A stretch of 64,000 bases of DNA from Aliiroseovarius sp. S1339 (lineage in GTDB: Bacteria; Pseudomonadota; Alphaproteobacteria; Rhodobacterales; Rhodobacteraceae). This document shows positions 25,088 through 32,403 of this stretch, piece by piece. Made by a program: the position numbers and the translations under genes. The notes beneath the pieces are model-generated. The model did not search any database. It saw only the letters and a program-made list of their open reading frames with translations, and was not told the DNA's origin. The stretch lies in contig NZ_JALPQG010000002.1 in NCBI RefSeq assembly GCF_023195695.1, positions 186,001-250,000 on the forward strand. The letters run 5' to 3'. Positions within the stretch are counted from its first letter, which is position 1. Every line of letters begins with the position of its first letter.

Positions 25088-26630
25088 AGTTGTGCTCCCC
25101 TTCTATCTCGGCAAGGCGTTCTTCAACCGCGTCTCTGCGAGCTTCGTTAACCGAATACTCTCGTTCAGCCTGTCGTTGACGATCTCCCAACTCCGCTCGT
25201 CTTCCATCCAGCACTGCAATGCTTCGACCAACCGACCGTGCGAAAGTAGAAGCTCGTTCACGCAATCTTCCAATCCAGTCACTCGAGCGTTCATCGCCTG
25301 CACCCATTGCCTCTCCAAGTTTTCCAAGCTTTTGGCTGAGGTTTCGGATGCTGCGGTCAACCGCTCCACATATCTGAGCAATTCGCGCTCGAGTGCTGTC
25401 AGGCTCGCCATGGTTCATTCCTTCCCGATCCGAATACAGGGAAGAACTTGATCCTCGATCGTGCAACGAGTCGTTCTGCTGCGAGAAGGATCCAAAATCA
25501 GATATGTTGCCTCCGCTTCGTTGATCTTCGTGATCCCAAGGGCGTTCGATTCTGTCCGTTTGGTCAGTTCCACCACTGCCAACGCCGTCGCAATGATCAT
25601 CACGATCGCAAGGCCAAATGCTGAATAGATCATCGCTGGCAACCTCATCTCGGTTCGGCGAATTTGCTTGGTCTGGCGCCGTAAGCTCGACGAGATCTCG
25701 TTCACGAGCTGTGCCGTATCGCCCGCGATTGTAGTCTGCGCGCGCATCACAATACGTTCGATATCGGTCGACAAGCTCTGCACTTGACCATCCATCAAGG
25801 CGAGATGGTCCGCGACCCTCTCCTCGATCTCCGAGGTCAGTCGCTCGTTCAACCGTTGTTTCTGTTCTCCAGTTTTCATTGAAAATCTCCCCTCGGAGAC
25901 GCCAGCGCTCGCCACTCTCCGGATCTTTGACAGTTATGTAGTTCTTGCCCAGCCTGGGCAGTTCAAAGCCCGCTTCATTCAATGCGGTGGCAATCTCGTC
26001 GCGGTTTGTCAGTATGCCCACCGATACCTGATCAAGGATCCATTCATGTAGCGCCTCGCGCCCCTTCGCTTTTTGGGGAGCTTCGGGGACGAGGCACACT
26101 TCCTGCCGGCGCGTCTCATCCATTGGATCTGCCCAACCGTAGGCCTTGTTAAACATGTCACGCAAACTATCGAACACACGTTCATAGCCAGGTGGTGCGA
26201 CATTGAGGCTCCGTCCGCTCGTCAACTCCATGCGAGGCGTACAGAAATGCAGTTCGACACGGCATTCGTGGCTGTGGCGGACCCACAAGGTAGAAAATTG
26301 ATCGGCATCAAGGCCCGCGAAAGCCAAATCCTCAAAACGGTCGATTACTTCCTGCTGTTGGAACTCTGTCGGATCATCACCAGGAGCAAAGCTGATGACA
26401 CCGGCCCTATAGCTCCAACCATGCGGACAAGCATCAATCAGCATTTTCATGTGACCGGGATTGCCGCGCAGAACTTCTGGCAGCGGGTCGCGTATGACAG
26501 TTTCCGGCTCGCCTGATGCTTTGCGGATAAGGTCGCGGTTCTCATCGTAAGCAAGCACCTCACGTGCAACTAGATAGTTGACCGGCGCGTTGCCACCGCC
26601 TTGGCCGTTTCGGAAGAACTTGATCAGCAT
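25071..26630 (-). CDS. mobA: ColE1-type (HEN/MOBP5) relaxase
   Basis: 519 residues. The N-terminus MLIKFFRNGQGGGNAPVNYL and the block HSHECRVELHF (119-129) align with the GRGGG start and the HxxxxRxELNF motif of ColE1 MobA. In this group the metal-binding and catalytic residues differ from classical relaxases (the HEN signature); here the N of ELNF is His. The second half is hydrophilic and coiled, as in ColE1 MobA. It nicks oriT and leads the strand into the helper's secretion channel. MobC overlaps its start by 7 bp, and two genes are nested in another frame within its 3' half. Confidence 0.88.
   Translation of the reverse strand: MLIKFFRNGQGGGNAPVNYLVAREVLAYDENRDLIRKASGEPETVIRDPLPEVLRGNPGHMKMLIDACPHGWSYRAGVISFAPGDDPTEFQQQEVIDRFEDLAFAGLDADQFSTLWVRHSHECRVELHFCTPRMELTSGRSLNVAPPGYERVFDSLRDMFNKAYGWADPMDETRRQEVCLVPEAPQKAKGREALHEWILDQVSVGILTNRDEIATALNEAGFELPRLGKNYITVKDPESGERWRLRGEIFNENWRTETTVERATDLGDRGEGRGPSRLDGWSSAELVDRYRTYCDARADYNRGRYGTARERDLVELTAPDQANSPNRDEVASDDLFSIWPCDRDDHCDGVGSGGTDQTDRIERPWDHEDQRSGGNISDFGSFSQQNDSLHDRGSSSSLYSDREGMNHGEPDSTRARIAQICGAVDRSIRNLSQKLGKLGEAMGAGDERSSDWIGRLRERASTFARSVGRSIAVLDGRRAELGDRQRQAEREYSVNEARRDAVEERLAEIEGEHNYDFGL
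25103..25411 (-). CDS. nested small helical protein inside mobA (MobD-like position)
   Basis: 102 residues entirely inside the relaxase gene in another frame. The ATG is preceded by AAGGAA and lies 3 bp after the stop of the other nested gene, so re-initiation is likely. It is a charged helical protein (SLTALERELLRYVERLTAA, then LNESIRLTKLAETRLKN) with heptad patterns suggesting a coiled coil. ColE1 plasmids carry mobB and mobD nested in mobA in just this way. The two frames constrain each other, so composition cannot prove coding; layout and start signals support it. Confidence 0.6.
   Translation of the reverse strand: MASLTALERELLRYVERLTAASETSAKSLENLERQWVQAMNARVTGLEDCVNELLLSHGRLVEALQCWMEDERSWEIVNDRLNESIRLTKLAETRLKNALPR
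25415..25879 (-). CDS. mobB: nested membrane protein inside mobA (MobB-like)
   Basis: 154 residues in another frame inside the relaxase gene. The ATG at 25879 is chosen for GAGGGGAG eight bases upstream. The protein has a charged coiled N-terminal half (NERLTSEIEERVADHLALMD), one strong membrane segment (MIYSAFGLAIVMIIATALAV) and a short C-terminal domain with two cysteines (TRCTIEDQVLPCIRIG). ColE1 MobB is likewise a nested, membrane-anchored accessory of the relaxase that stabilises relaxosome contact with the secretion system. A hydrophobic helix arising by chance here is unlikely. Confidence 0.68.
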   Translation of the reverse strand: MKTGEQKQRLNERLTSEIEERVADHLALMDGQVQSLSTDIERIVMRAQTTIAGDTAQLVNEISSSLRRQTKQIRRTEMRLPAMIYSAFGLAIVMIIATALAVVELTKRTESNALGITKINEAEATYLILDPSRSRTTRCTIEDQVLPCIRIGKE

Positions 26631-27085
26631 CGGGCGTGCTCCTGCATGAGTGCACCCAACTGGCGCTCAATGGTGACGAGGCGAGCGGAGACATCAAGCA
26701 GGTCGATTTGCGCGCTTTGTCCGCGGCGGTCAGCCGAGTTCAGACAGCGGGCAATCTGATTGAGGTTGCTGCCAATCCGGCCAACCGCCAACATCAGGGC
26801 CGGATCAACACGCGGCATGGGCTTGCGTCGACGAGCGGAGGTTTGCCCAAGCGCTTCGCGCATAAGGTCAGCTGCGGGTATCCCGGCAGCGGCGGCCTTG
26901 GTACGAAGCTCAGACTTTTCAGATGCTGTGCAACGGAAAACGAAGGTTTCTGTCAGCGGCTCCTTTGCGCGTGCCTTAGCCGCATCGGAGGGGTTTGAAG
27001 GGGAGGCTTGCCGCCCCTCACGAGGTCCCGTGTCAGAAGCGACAGCGTATGACATGGGTCGCCTTGCTCTTTGCTCAGATTGCAC
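26624..27085 (-). CDS. mobC: MobC-like relaxosome accessory protein
   Basis: 153 residues. TFVFRCTASEKSELRTKAAA (from about 47) begins a ribbon-helix-helix-like DNA-binding domain, and VGRIGSNLNQIARCLN (about 101-116) is the family motif of bacterial mobilization protein MobC. It binds near oriT and opens the nick region for the relaxase. The stop overlaps the relaxase start by 7 bp; the start overlaps the end of the winged-helix gene by 11 bp. A shorter start at the second Met (residue 11) is possible. Confidence 0.85.
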   Translation of the reverse strand: MQSEQRARRPMSYAVASDTGPREGRQASPSNPSDAAKARAKEPLTETFVFRCTASEKSELRTKAAAAGIPAADLMREALGQTSARRRKPMPRVDPALMLAVGRIGSNLNQIARCLNSADRRGQSAQIDLLDVSARLVTIERQLGALMQEHARC

Positions 27086-27833
27086 GACACCTACCCTCCC
27101 GCTTTTCGAAGGGGCCAGCCATTTGCACGACTATCGAAATCTGATTTTGCTCAAGCGTACTTCCTTTAGGCCCTGGCCATTTCCCCGGCAGCCAATATCC
27201 TCGACGGCCTTCGTGAACTTGTTCTGACATGCATTCATGCAACGGCGGCAAACCCCGAGCACGAAGCCTGTCGTCCCACTCGCGTTCGAAAATGCTCCCG
27301 CCGGATGGAGCGTGTTCCAGCGCCAAGGCGGATTGCCCCCCATCAGGAAAATCCGTCGCAGTGCGCTGGTCTTTTCTTAATTTTGGATTCTCTATGTTTG
27401 GTGGACGTTTTTGTCCGGAGACGCTGGACACATTTGTCCTTCTTTGGAGACATTTTTGTCCACGGCTAGCACCGCGCAGGTGGACAATTTTGTCCGTCTT
27501 TCCCGCTTCCTGCTCTTCCCTTAAATTGTGAGCTTCCACATGAGAGGCGGGACTGATTTGATAAGTCGTCGGCGTGCTCGTGTTCTTTCCAGGCTCGATC
27601 AGGAACCATTTTCCATGCAGTTCCTTGATCGAGCGCTGGACAGTTTTGGTACAAATTCCGAGGTCATCGGCGATCACCGAGTGCGCAGTTTTTGCTAACT
27701 TCTGCCGCACATTGTAGCGCACCATCACCAAATAGAGCCCGACTTGAACCGCCCTGGCACTGAGACCTTTATCTTGTGATAGTAGTCGCAACCACTGCAA
27801 TTTGACTTCGTTAAATGGGCGGAGTTCAGACAT
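27075..27833 (-). CDS. winged-helix protein, replication-initiator-like
   Basis: 252 residues. Residues about 20-80 form a winged-helix domain (LSARAVQVGLYLVMVR, then SVIADDLGICTKTVQRSI) as in plasmid replication initiators and MarR-like helix-turn-helix proteins; the rest is polar, with basic words and a late GYWLPGKWPGPK. It is the first gene of the mob operon and overlaps mobC. It may start replication of the excised circle or regulate mob transcription. The upstream region to the right att copy holds the arm-like repeats. Confidence 0.6.
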   Translation of the reverse strand: MSELRPFNEVKLQWLRLLSQDKGLSARAVQVGLYLVMVRYNVRQKLAKTAHSVIADDLGICTKTVQRSIKELHGKWFLIEPGKNTSTPTTYQISPASHVEAHNLREEQEAGKTDKIVHLRGASRGQKCLQRRTNVSSVSGQKRPPNIENPKLRKDQRTATDFPDGGQSALALEHAPSGGSIFEREWDDRLRARGLPPLHECMSEQVHEGRRGYWLPGKWPGPKGSTLEQNQISIVVQMAGPFEKREGRCRAI

Positions 27834-27851
27834 AGCGAACCTGCCAAATGC

Positions 27852-27940
27852 CGTTTACACTCCGCCCGTAAGTCACTGATTTCTCGTAGTGAACAAAACG
27901 GGCTCGTTTACATAATAAACGTGAAAAATCAGCGTTTAGA
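27852..27940. repeat. CGTTTACA-type repeats beside the right att copy
   Basis: CGTTTACA at 27852-27859 and 27905-27912, TAAACG inverted at 27916-27921 (forming a 6-bp inverted repeat with 27905) and GCGTTTAGA at 27932-27940. A looser GCCCGT/ACGGGC inverted repeat lies between. Likely integrase arm sites; an iteron or oriT role is not excluded. Confidence 0.45.
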
Positions 27941-27942
27941 GC

Positions 27943-27993
27943 CGGATTGCAAATCCGTGTACACCGGTTCGATTCCGGTACTCGCCTCCATTT
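27943..27993 (+). repeat. right attachment site: copy of the tRNA-Cys 3' end
   Basis: Identical over 51 bp to 8979-9029, but without the 5' part of the tRNA, so it is not a working gene. It also serves as the boundary of the second integrase region to its right. Confidence 0.95.
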
Positions 27994-28036
27994 GTTTTCA
28001 ATAGCTTAGCGGTTTTCCTTTTTTGCTTGAAAATGC

Positions 28037-28057
28037 GTCTAAACAAATGTCTAAACA
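28037..28057 (+). repeat. paired GTCTAAACA repeats, candidate arm sites of the second integrase
   Basis: GTCTAAACA at 28037-28045 and 28049-28057, 12 bp apart, just as the GCGTTTACA pair beside the first att copy. The shared core GTTTA(C/G)A in opposite orientation suggests related integrase arm sites. Confidence 0.45.
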
Positions 28058-28116
28058 TTCTGTTTTTGTTCCGTTCTTTCGCACAGTTCTGACGCTCGCC
28101 GAATTATCAGCAAAAT

Positions 28117-28302
28117 CTATCGGTCGCCTGCGTCCCCAAGAGCTATAAGAAGCAAGATTGCGAGCAATGGACTACCGACCAGAGAGATAAGAATCCAGAT
28201 GATCACACTGCGACCACGGTCATTTGCCATTCTTGCAGGTAGGAGAATGTAGAGCCAAAGCAAGAACGCAAGAACGGCTAGGACCAATACAAATTCGATC
28301 AT
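28117..28302 (-). CDS. small membrane protein after the second integrase
   Basis: 61 residues from the ATG at 28302: two hydrophobic helices (FVLVLAVLAFLLWLYILLP and IIWILISLVGSPLLAILLLI) joined by a short basic loop. The end AIKKR is not present; the C-terminus is acidic (GDAGDR). It follows the integrase by about 50 bp on the same strand. Possibly a hypothetical backbone protein of the remnant element; no family recognised. The ribosome-binding site is weak. Confidence 0.5.
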   Translation of the reverse strand: MIEFVLVLAVLAFLLWLYILLPARMANDRGRSVIIWILISLVGSPLLAILLLIALGDAGDR

Positions 28303-28353
28303 GGTATCCAGTGGCCTTTGTTGAATTTTTGGCTGGTGACCGACAACAGCCAA

Positions 28354-29358
28354 TTAGTGGTTTTGTTCAATTCGCATTTGCTGCGCCTGTAACGCTCTGA
28401 CTTTCTGACGAACCGTTTTCGTGTAGTGCAGAACCATCGCGGGACTTTGTCCCGTCACCGAGGCCACGAGATCATCCCCGCAACCCGCCTCGACCAACTC
28501 ACAGGCCGCGTTATAGCGCCAGCTATGAATATCGTAGTCCAACGCGCCAATCGCCTGCCTAATGTTCCTGATGGCCTGAGAGGCCCCACGATACGACCAG
28601 CTATTGGTCCCTCGCTCATTAGTCAGAATGAAAACCGAGTGGCGACTAGCAGCGTCCAGCGTTGATTGCAATTCAGGTAAGATCGGAATCCAGAGCTCCT
28701 TGCCTGTTTTATTCTGACGAATAACAAACCCGCCTTCTTGAATATCGGACCACCGCATTTCCAGAACATCACCGATCCTTTGCCCAGTGCCGACGCATAG
28801 CTCCATCAGCAAACGCTCTCTTGTTCCGACAGGACAGTTGGCACGGAAAGCATCCAACAGCGACTGAGGCCAAGGTTCCCGCTCCTTCTTTGCGCTTTTG
28901 AACTCAGCGACACCTTTTGCCGGGTTTGACTCTCGCCAACCGAGGTCAACGCAATGCTCCATGAGGACGCGCAAAACGCGCAGAGAGTAGTTTGCGAAAT
29001 AGGGCTTCTCCGCATTCGCATCCCGAAGCCGGATCACGTCCTTGCGCTTCATCGCCGCTGGGTTTGCGTCCGCCATGATCCCGACAAAAAAATCCAGATA
29101 CTTGTCGTAGTCCAACGCTGTTCGCGGCTTAAGCCGCTTGTAACGCGGCGACTTGCGGTAATGTTCCACCAGCGCCCTAAAGTTACGCGATACAACCCGC
29201 TTCGGCGCCTCTTTGCAGGACAGAATGTCAGAATACTCTCTCCAAAACTCCGGCGTCGCAAACTCACTTTGGAACTTCTGAGAGGGCCATCCACGCCGCT
29301 GGAAATATAGACCATTCCTTTGTTTGTAGACGTGTCTTGGTAGCTCACGTTTTGCCAT
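28354..29358 (-). CDS. second tyrosine site-specific integrase
   Basis: 334 residues, shorter than and different from the integrase at 9042. The catalytic set is complete: Arg194 in GTGQRIGDVL, a Lys around 218 in NKTGKELW, His278 and Arg281 in HSWRYNAA, and Tyr312 in LHYTKT. The usual late His/Trp position is occupied by the TGQSP segment. Its start overlaps the end of the small upstream gene by 14 bp. It probably integrated an older element at tRNA-Cys and may still cut the 27943 att copy. Confidence 0.9.
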   Translation of the reverse strand: MAKRELPRHVYKQRNGLYFQRRGWPSQKFQSEFATPEFWREYSDILSCKEAPKRVVSRNFRALVEHYRKSPRYKRLKPRTALDYDKYLDFFVGIMADANPAAMKRKDVIRLRDANAEKPYFANYSLRVLRVLMEHCVDLGWRESNPAKGVAEFKSAKKEREPWPQSLLDAFRANCPVGTRERLLMELCVGTGQRIGDVLEMRWSDIQEGGFVIRQNKTGKELWIPILPELQSTLDAASRHSVFILTNERGTNSWSYRGASQAIRNIRQAIGALDYDIHSWRYNAACELVEAGCGDDLVASVTGQSPAMVLHYTKTVRQKVRALQAQQMRIEQNH

Positions 29359-29518
29359 GGCGCATATCTATCCCCTCAAATTCGTCAGCATCGTCTCTTT
29401 TGGTTAATACGATCTCTATTTTTCGGCCATCGACCGAGATACGGCTGACAGACTTACCAGCATTCTCAAATGCTTTGAGCAAGCCCAGCGCTCTCTGTTC
29501 GATGCTTCTCGCCGACAT
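29345..29518 (-). CDS. small protein encoded before the second integrase
   Basis: 57 residues; the ATG at 29518 is preferred because AGGAAGAG precedes it. The pattern is SIEQRALGLLKAFENAGKSV then a short beta part with RISVDGRKIEIVLTK and an acidic end. Similar small proteins sit upstream of integrases in many Rhodobacterales (from memory). The overlap with the integrase start suggests coupling and a regulatory or directionality role. The remaining 29519-29812 has no gene except the start region of msrB. Confidence 0.55.
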   Translation of the reverse strand: MSARSIEQRALGLLKAFENAGKSVSRISVDGRKIEIVLTKRDDADEFEGIDMRHGKT

Positions 29519-29812
29519 TTCTCTTCCTACATACTTAGCCGTATTAGAATTAGTTTGCGCACCCGATAGGGTGAATGTGCCCAAATGGCCCATGCAAACT
29601 GTTCGGATAACTGAGTCTAGTCAGGGAAGAATCTTGCTACAAGAACCAGAGATATTTTCTGAGCTGAAGCCTGTAATTGTTTCGCTAAGCACATACAGGG
29701 ATTAGCGTCCTTTTGATCACAACGCCTGGCTTTCCTGTTTACTGCCCCCATGGAATATTCGCCTTAGAACCCCCATATACGACCGACGCACCAAGACAGA
29801 GGGGGAACTGAG

Positions 29813-30259
29813 TTGAGCACTTACAAGAAAACAGCGGACGCCATCACCAAGCTGTCACCCGAGCAATATCGTGTGACGCAAGAAAACGGCACCGAGCGGC
29901 CCGGAAGTGGTGAGTATCTTGGCAACAAGGAGCCGGGAATTTATGTTGATATCGTCTCAGGCGAACCTTTATTTGCGTCATCCGACAAATACGAAAGCGG
30001 CTGTGGCTGGCCCAGCTTTACCAAGCCGATAGAGCCTGCTCATGTGGCCGAGTTGCGCGACGCAACTTTGGGCATGGTCAGGACTGAAGTTCGGTCAACC
30101 CATGGCGACAGCCATTTGGGACACGTCTTCCCCGATGGGCCGAAAGATCGCGGCGGTCTGCGCTATTGCATCAACTCTGCCTCGCTTCGCTTCGTGCACC
30201 GCGACGACATGGAAGCCGAAGGCTATGGTGACTACATTAACCAAGTGGAGGATATCTGA
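29813..30259 (+). CDS. msrB: peptide-methionine (R)-S-oxide reductase
   Basis: Reduces the R form of methionine sulfoxide in proteins using thioredoxin. 148 residues; TTG start with AGAGGGGGAAC just ahead. [18 protein letters not shown] and the catalytic [11 protein letters not shown] are all present; the two CxxC zinc motifs of the other subtype are absent, so this is the zinc-free type. The next gene, msrA, starts at its stop codon (TGATG overlap), so both stereoisomers are repaired by one operon. It is the first backbone gene after the integrated elements. Confidence 0.95.
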   Translation: MSTYKKTADAITKLSPEQYRVTQENGTERPGSGEYLGNKEPGIYVDIVSGEPLFASSDKYESGCGWPSFTKPIEPAHVAELRDATLGMVRTEVRSTHGDSHLGHVFPDGPKDRGGLRYCINSASLRFVHRDDMEAEGYGDYINQVEDI

Positions 30260-30768
30260 TGACACATCAACGAGCGGTCTTTGCCGGTGGGTGTTTTTGG
30301 GGCATGCAGGACCTGATCCGCAAGCTGCCCGGTGTCACCGCGACCCGCGTGGGATATACCGGCGGCGACGTGCCCAACGCGACCTATCGCAACCACGGCA
30401 GTCATGCCGAAGCGATCGAAATCGAGTTTGACCCCGGCAAGATCACCTATCGCCGGTTGTTGGAATTTTTCTTCCAGATCCACGACCCAACCACGCCAAT
30501 GCGGCAAGGCAATGACAGGGGCAGTTCTTACCGCTCGGCCATCTATTATGTCGACGACGCCCAGAAAGCAGAGGCGCTGGACACGATCGCCGATGTCGAC
30601 GCATCTGGCCTGTGGCCCGGCAAAGTCGTGACCGAGGTCGAACCAGCGGGTGATTTTTGGGAGGCTGAGCCCGAACATCAGGATTATCTGGAGCGCGTTC
30701 CCAACGGCTACACCTGCCACTTTGTGCGCCCTGATTGGGTTCTTCCCAAGCGCGACGCAGCCGAGTAA
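30259..30768 (+). CDS. msrA: peptide-methionine (S)-S-oxide reductase
   Basis: Companion enzyme for the S form of methionine sulfoxide. 169 residues; the catalytic motif GGCFWG is at residues 10-15 with the nucleophilic Cys, and the family words GYTGG and [15 protein letters not shown] follow. The length is short, usual for bacterial MsrA without extra domains, and there is no signal peptide, so it works in the cytoplasm. It ends 6 bp before a strong hairpin. Confidence 0.95.
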   Translation: MTHQRAVFAGGCFWGMQDLIRKLPGVTATRVGYTGGDVPNATYRNHGSHAEAIEIEFDPGKITYRRLLEFFFQIHDPTTPMRQGNDRGSSYRSAIYYVDDAQKAEALDTIADVDASGLWPGKVVTEVEPAGDFWEAEPEHQDYLERVPNGYTCHFVRPDWVLPKRDAAE

Positions 30769-30774
30769 AGCCAC

Positions 30775-30811
30775 CACCCAGCCCGCGAGCCTGTGTGCCG
30801 CGGGCTGGGTG
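30775..30811 (+). terminator. strong hairpin after msrBA
   Basis: A perfect 13-bp stem, CACCCAGCCCGCG (30775-30787) with CGCGGGCTGGGTG (30799-30811), with an 11-base loop, 6 bp after the msrA stop. There is no T run, so termination could be hairpin-only or Rho-assisted. Confidence 0.6.
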
Positions 30812-30868
30812 CGACCTATCTGCGACCTTTCTTGTCGCACCAAAAGGCCTTGCCGCCCTTGCCTGCAT

Positions 30869-30888
30869 ATCGTTATCTGCTCAACGAT
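30869..30888 (+). promoter_or_regulatory. Mo-box-like inverted repeat before modA
   Basis: ATCGTT (30869-30874) and AACGAT (30883-30888) are inverted repeats 8 bp apart directly before the modA ATG. ModE boxes of Rhodobacter and E. coli have CGTTAT-type half-sites in this arrangement; the inner part fits poorly. A ModE gene is not in the window. Confidence 0.4.
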
Positions 30889-30889
30889 C

Positions 30890-31711
30890 ATGATGAGCTT
30901 TCGCACCCTCTCTCCTGTCCATCGGCACACCCGCTCGGTTGTCGCGCAATGCGTCAGCATCTTCCCGGCGGCGATCTTGGCTGTGTGCGTCATCGCCCCA
31001 ACAGCACAGGCCGAACCGATTACGGTGTTCGCGGCGGCGAGTCTGAAAGGCGCGTTGGACGAGGTCGTACAAGACTACAAGACCCAGAGCGGCAATGACG
31101 TTCAACTGTCCTATGCCGGGTCGTCGGTGCTGGCGCGCCAAATTTCACTTGGGGCGCCGGTGGATCTGTTTATTTCGGCAAATACGGATTGGATGGAGGT
31201 TCTGGACCAAGGCGGCCATATCGCATCTGGAACGCGGGTTGATCTTCTGGGCAATACACTGGTTCTGATTGCCCCTGCCACGGCGACGCCGCCAACGCCA
31301 GACGAGCTGAAAGATTTAGCCGGGTATCTGGACACTCGCCGGTTCGCCATGGCGCTGGTCCAAGCGGTGCCAGCCGGCATCTATGGCAAGGCGGCGTTAA
31401 AGCATCTTGGGCAGTGGGACGATCTGGCCCCGCTTGTCGCGCAGACCGACAATGTCCGCGCAGCTTTGGCGCTTGTCGCACTTGGGCAGACACCATTGGG
31501 CGTCGTCTATGGCAGCGACGCGCAAGCCGAACCAAAGGTGCAAGTCGTTATGACATTCGCACCGGACAGCCACCCTGCAATCAAGTACCCGGCAGCCATC
31601 ATAGCCAATGGAAACCAGCTTGAGGCAGGCGCATTTCTGGATTGGCTGCAACAAAACGCAGCAATGCAGACCTTCATCGACAACGGCTTTACCGCGTTGG
31701 AGGGATCATGA
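30890..31711 (+). CDS. modA: molybdate ABC transporter substrate-binding protein
   Basis: Periplasmic receptor that binds molybdate or tungstate and delivers it to ModB. 273 residues from the ATG at 30890 (a second Met follows). The N-terminal signal peptide has a basic stretch then SIFPAAILAVCVIAPTAQAE; the mature protein opens with ITVFAAASLKGALDEV, the standard ModA start, and YAGSSVLARQI carries ligand-binding Ser. An in-frame extension to 30650 overlaps msrA and the hairpin and is rejected. The stop overlaps the modB start (ATGA). Confidence 0.95.
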   Translation: MMSFRTLSPVHRHTRSVVAQCVSIFPAAILAVCVIAPTAQAEPITVFAAASLKGALDEVVQDYKTQSGNDVQLSYAGSSVLARQISLGAPVDLFISANTDWMEVLDQGGHIASGTRVDLLGNTLVLIAPATATPPTPDELKDLAGYLDTRRFAMALVQAVPAGIYGKAALKHLGQWDDLAPLVAQTDNVRAALALVALGQTPLGVVYGSDAQAEPKVQVVMTFAPDSHPAIKYPAAIIANGNQLEAGAFLDWLQQNAAMQTFIDNGFTALEGS

Positions 31712-32403
31712 CCGGATGGCTCGGCCCCGAAGAATGGCAGGCCGTTGCTTTGTCATTGAAAGTCGCCATCTGGGCCACGATCCTATCGCTTCCGTTTGCC
31801 ATTTTTGTCTCGCATGCCTTGGCGCGGTGGGACTTTCGCGGCAAGCAAATTGCCAATGGTGTGGTCCACCTGCCCCTGATCTTGCCGCCGGTCGTTACGG
31901 GTTATCTTCTGTTGCTGATCTTTGGTGTCACAGGTCCCGGTGGCCGTCTGCTTGACGCGTTGGGTTTGGGCATTGCGTTTCAATGGACTGGCGCCGCCTT
32001 GGCCGCCGCGATCATGGGATTTCCCCTGATGGTGCGCGCCATTCGCCAGTCTATCGAGGCGGTCGATCAACGGTTGGAAGACGCCGCTGCAACCCTTGGG
32101 GCCAGCCGCCTGCAAATCTTTGCAACCGTCACCCTGCCCCTTGCCCTGCCCGGTGTTCTGACCGGCACGATCCTTGGCTTCGCGAAAGCCATGGGCGAAT
32201 TTGGAGCGACCATTACTTTTGTGTCGAACATTCCGGGCCAAACGCAAACATTGCCGTCGGCCATCTATAGTTTTTTGCAAGTGCCCGGTGGTGAAACTGC
32301 AGCAATGCGGCTGGTCATCATCTCGATCATCATCGCTATGGCCGCACTGATCCTGTCCGAGGTCTTTGCCCGGCGCATAAAAAACCGCATGGAGGGCGCA
32401 TGA
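31708..32403 (+). CDS. modB: molybdate ABC transporter permease
   Basis: 231-residue inner-membrane permease. It has five or six hydrophobic helices and the EAA loop: LEDAAATLGASRLQIF and then AMGEFGATITFVSNIPG, which is typical of ModB/CysT permeases. The ATG at 31708 is preceded by GAGGGATC and overlaps the modA stop; the frame extends upstream but only into modA. The stop overlaps modC (ATGA). Confidence 0.95.
   Translation: MTGWLGPEEWQAVALSLKVAIWATILSLPFAIFVSHALARWDFRGKQIANGVVHLPLILPPVVTGYLLLLIFGVTGPGGRLLDALGLGIAFQWTGAALAAAIMGFPLMVRAIRQSIEAVDQRLEDAAATLGASRLQIFATVTLPLALPGVLTGTILGFAKAMGEFGATITFVSNIPGQTQTLPSAIYSFLQVPGGETAAMRLVIISIIIAMAALILSEVFARRIKNRMEGA

Larger units (their letters stand above)
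8979..27993. mobile_element. integrative and mobilizable element in tRNA-Cys, about 19 kb
   Basis: Bounded by 51-bp perfect direct repeats of the tRNA-Cys 3' part. Left end: a tyrosine integrase next to the tRNA, small DNA-binding proteins and a phage-type repressor. Middle: two cargo operons of unknown or defence-like function. Right end: a MobC-like protein, a ColE1-type relaxase, nested mob genes, a VirB6-like protein and a winged-helix protein. No coupling protein, VirB4 or other secretion ATPase was recognised, so it should need a helper conjugation system. Base composition is lower in GC than the flanks, most strongly in the cargo. Confidence 0.88.
27994..29593. mobile_element. remnant of a second integrated element at the same tRNA-Cys
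   Basis: A second, unrelated-looking tyrosine integrase, a small protein before it and its own paired repeats adjoin the right att copy. Before the larger element arrived, this integrase would have lain next to the tRNA. No third copy of the tRNA end is seen up to 29812, so the far boundary is lost or beyond recognition; the right limit given is only the end of the recognisable genes. Confidence 0.5.

Noticed and set aside
30650-30889. Longer start for modA
   Set aside because: It would overlap msrA and the hairpin and move the signal peptide away from the N-terminus.
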